A stretch of DNA of 13,835 nt, from assembly GCA_009602725.1 (NCBI GenBank), contig WELB01000013.1:53331-67165 (forward strand). The letters run 5' to 3'. Both the position numbers and the translations under genes were made by a program. The DNA comes from Spirogloea muscicola (taxonomy: Eukaryota; Streptophyta; Zygnematophyceae; Spirogloeales; Spirogloeaceae). The notes beneath the pieces are model-generated. The model ran no database searches and had not been told where the DNA came from. It saw nothing but the letters and a program-made list of their open reading frames with translations. Positions within the stretch are counted from its first letter, which is position 1. Every line of letters begins with the position of its first letter. Below, piece after piece: positions 11,346-13,835 of this stretch.

Positions 11346-12041
11346 CAAGAGGGCCCTGTTGCCCCAGCCTGCAAGTCCGCGCATAGATGCATAGATGCTG
11401 AAATGCCTCTACCAGCAGCCGCGTTTTCCCAGTGGCATCCGCCCCTTTGGCTGAGCTTCTTCTACTCCAGCCAATGGGGACGATGAGAACCGCCAATGAC
11501 CAGTGGAAACGCACCACCAGTGGCCTACCACCTCCTCCTCTGTTAGCTCTATTAGCTTCTAGGCTCCAGGTTTTCAGATGTTAAAGCAGTCACCAATGGT
11601 CCCCCCTTCACCGGCCACTGATGGTTCAGCACCAGCGGGCTAGATCAATAATACAATGGCAACGTCCACGACCCTGGACGATATCACAAACGCAGTCTCC
11701 ACAAGCGCTGTAGTATATAACAACAGTATGTAACAAAGCTTTTGAATGCTGCAATATCTATTCCTGATCAACATATCTCCCCATTGCCAACCTAATCATC
11801 AATGTCACTTTCCCTCTCCCTGCTGGGAATTTTGCACTGACTTAACAGCAGCGTGCCGGAATCGTGCATGAGTGTAAATACAGAGCACGTGAGTACTGCA
11901 AAACCTGCTCTAGGCTTCTCTGCACAGCATCGGTTGACTGGTTGACCACTCTGTTGCAAGAAGCTGCAATGTTACCAGCCTTCATTTACAGGCTCCAGCA
12001 GGCTCCCTGCTGAGTTTGCTGCTGTAACTTGCATAAGGAAT
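11346..12041. other. Spacer, including the 3' flank of the GT47 gene
   Basis: No ORF with coding character and no RNA gene was recognised. The part nearest 12041 is the minus-strand 3' untranslated region of the glycosyltransferase. The remainder is unassigned and could be old retrotransposon flank. Confidence 0.5.
11986..11990 (-). promoter_or_regulatory. Possible poly(A) signal TGTAA of the GT47 gene
   Basis: The minus strand reads CCTGTAAATG here, about 52 bases past the stop codon at 12042. TGTAA is the common polyadenylation signal of chlorophyte algae. A five-base match is weak by itself; the position supports it. Confidence 0.35.
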
Positions 12042-13805
12042 TCACCAGGGCTTGAGGTCCTGCGTGGGCCCTGCCGACCAGTTGAGGTGCGGCATTTCGC
12101 CAGGCGCCAGGAATGCCGAGGGGGGGTGCGGCAACTTACGTGCAAGCCCGTTCAGGATCTGGTGGAACACGTCACCAGGCTGCGGTGGCTGGTGAAACAG
12201 CATCGCCTGGATGGGCACACCACCACAGGTCGTTGGTGGCCTTCAATCCAGCTGCAATCAGCAGTTGTCTTACTTACAAGAGCACGCCGTAGTCGATAGG
12301 TGGCAACGGGCAGACACCTTGACTGGTAGAAGGCACGAGCAGAGGGGTGAGTGGCAGGGGCAGTTATCAATGGCATGACGAGAGAACCACGCGCCTGCTT
12401 GATGGCGGGACTGGCCAGGCGCTGCTGCATGAAGAGGACGCGCTTAGCCGGGATGGCGGTCAGGATGGCGTCTAGTTGGGGCACATCACGCTCCGCAACA
12501 AAGACTGCGAGCTGCCGCCAAGGGATGGCGTCCGCAAACGGCAGCACAATGTCGTCGGCAATGATGACGGGGATGCAACCGAACGCGACCGACTCCACGA
12601 TGCGCGGTGACCAGGGCGCCCACCCAAGTGGGCACAGGCAGAAGACGGACCTCTGCACAGGCATCCGGAGTCAGCAGAGGCACAATCAACCTTCGGCCAC
12701 AGTGCTCCGTGTCCACGAGCAGACGAATCAAGCAACCACCAGGAGAGGCTTGGAACAACCGTAGAAGAACTGGCCCGCAGTGGTAGAAGCCATCACCTGC
12801 ATGTCCTCGTAGTAGGAGGCGGGATGCTCCTTGGAGATGTCAAAGAGCACATTGTTGCGAAAGTTCTCCCAGATGGCCGCGCGTGCGCCCCTTCACCATT
12901 ATGCGAACCACATGCACCCACTTATGGTCGAGCACGACGTCGTTCCGGTGACAGGCAGAGGGGGACGAGGCACTCGACCCCTGCCAAGCCAAGACTGTGT
13001 GAACCTGCAGCTGTCTAGTGGTTTGCAGCCGGCAGTAGCCCGCTGCAACACCGTGCTGGACAGGCTGCAGGAGCTTTTGGGCCCGCAACAGTTCCCTGAC
13101 CGGTCTGATCCTGCAAGTGCGGAGGATCCCCTGACCTGGCGTAGTAGCCGCCCTCAGGGTCGTTGATCTCGTCGTAGAAGAGGCCGCGAAAGTAGACGAA
13201 GGTGCTGCGGGGGACGCTCTGCGAGACGAGGCGCGTCTGCATCTTGTGGGGCGGCGCGTACGGCGGCGCGACGATGGAGCCGGGCTGGAGGCAGACGTGG
13301 CGGCGCTGCCCGAACGTCTGCACCAGCGTGGCACGCGCGAGCACCGGCAGGATGCCGCGCTCCACCGCCTTCTCCTCCTGGTAGTGGAAGCAGGCGCCAA
13401 AGTCGTGGGGCACGACGAAGAAGTGGTCGGCGCCCTCGGAGCGGTTCCAGTAGGGCCAGCGCGCGGCGACGTGGGCGATGGCGGCGCGCATCATGCGCGG
13501 CGACTTGAAGGGCAGCGGCAGGCCGCCGGCCGTGAGGTCGCAGGTGGTGTACACGGGCGCGTAGAACCAGTCGGCGGCGGCGGGGTCGAGCGTGCGCGCG
13601 GCGCTGGTCAGCAGCGCGGCGTGGAACAGGATCTCGGTGGCGAACATGTGCGCCAGGCAGCGCGGGTCGCGCTTGGCCACCTTGCGGTGGAAACGCGCCG
13701 GCAGGTCGTACACGTACACCTTGAGCCCCGCCGCCACGGCGTCCGCGCCCAGCACGCCCCCGCCGCCGCCCGCCGCGCCCTCTGCGGCACACAGCGCGGG
13801 GGTCG
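12042..13805 (-). CDS. GT47 glycosyltransferase, exostosin/IRX10-like (xylan xylosyltransferase family), 5' partial
   Basis: Golgi glycosyltransferase; land-plant IRX10 proteins extend the beta-1,4-xylan backbone. Exons: up to 13805-13136, 12890-12797, 12652-12395 (or to 12278), 12206-12042. Landmarks: LKVYVYDLP, KDP-like RDPRCLAHMFATEI, ADWFYAPVYTTCDLT, LPFKSPRMMR, WPYWNRSEGADHFFVVPHDF, GACFHYQEEKA, ATLVQTFGQR, FVYFRGLFYDE and NDPEGGYYAR in the first visible exon; ENFRNNVLFDISKEHPASYY in the second; VFCLCPLGWAPWSPRIVES and IPVIIADDIVLPFADAIPW in the third (exostosin donor-binding region); GDVFHQILNGLARKLPH and LNWSAGPTQDLKPW at the end. These follow plant IRX10 closely from end to end. About 395 residues are present against roughly 410 expected. 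The frame is closed by a TGA at 13812-13810, so a splice acceptor near 13806 must join an exon outside the window; PALCAAEG may be the end of a signal peptide. The last intron is unusual. The substrate in this alga is inferred. Confidence 0.94.
12207..12394 (-). other. Last GT47 intron with two possible in-frame donors
   Basis: Conservation wants PAIKQ joined to AMLFHQ. That join requires a GC donor (CAG, then GCGCGT at 12394) and the acceptor CCATCCAG ending at 12207, an intron of 188 bp. A textbook donor, GTAAGTAAG, lies at 12277 and is also in phase 0 with the same acceptor, giving a 71-bp intron and 39 extra codons. The nearby GT dinucleotides (CGCGTGG) would shift the frame. Confidence 0.6.
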
Positions 13806-13835
13806 CTGCTCAGGGCCCTCTCTGGCGGCGGCGCG

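Noticed and set aside
11346-11700. Possible older 5' piece of the retrotransposon (TTTTCAGATGTTAAAGC resembling TTTCTGATGTTAAGGC near 84-99)
   Set aside because: The match is one short segment with no collinear continuation, so it is too weak to call.
12351-12764. Plus-strand ORF opposite the GT47 exons
   Set aside because: It is antisense to strongly conserved glycosyltransferase residues and has no family-like motifs.
13154-13792. Minus-strand R/G/A-rich ORF overlapping the first GT47 exon in another frame
   Set aside because: It is a GC-rich frame shadow; the neighbouring frame contains the IRX10-like protein.

Overview
The window looks like nuclear DNA of a green alga (Chlorophyta, plausibly a trebouxiophyte; inferred from gene content, not tested). 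It is moderately GC-rich. Its genes are split by many short GT-AG introns (about 100-245 bp), it carries TTTAGGG-type (plant/green-algal telomere) sequence, and all three host genes resemble land-plant proteins. There are no bacterial operons or Shine-Dalgarno-led ORFs.

Layout. (1) 1-3709 (+): a cluster of 3' fragments of one non-LTR retrotransposon family whose ORF ends in a zinc knuckle and a restriction-like endonuclease. Copy A is open from the window edge to its stop. Copy B is long and broken by frameshifts. Copy C is only a tail. (2) 3881-6466 (+): adenylosuccinate lyase in 8 exons, with an N/poly-T defect inside exon 1. (3) 6467-6973: convergent spacer with a 20-bp tandem duplication. 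(4) 10415-6974 (-): an mRNA cap guanine-N7 methyltransferase resembling plant type 2, rebuilt here as 10 exons and 656 codons. About 365 residues of it are an acidic, low-complexity C-terminal extension. (5) 10416-12041: spacer with two more relics of the retrotransposon, D (-) and E (+). (6) 13805-12042 (-): a GT47 (exostosin/IRX10-like) glycosyltransferase lacking only its N-terminal exon(s), which lie beyond the window.

The genes are unrelated housekeeping and cell-wall functions: purine synthesis, RNA capping and Golgi polysaccharide synthesis. Lyase and methyltransferase are convergent; methyltransferase and glycosyltransferase lie head-to-tail on the minus strand. The lyase and the methyltransferase each have a tail of the same retrotransposon family, in the gene's own orientation, just upstream of the start codon.

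I see no new multi-gene system. The best leads are the methyltransferase extension, the retrotransposon tails beside two promoters, telomere-like sequence at the 5' ends of three introns, and a glycosyltransferase intron with two competing in-frame donors. All exon models come from reading splice signals, frame and remembered family sequence; no alignment or transcript was available.
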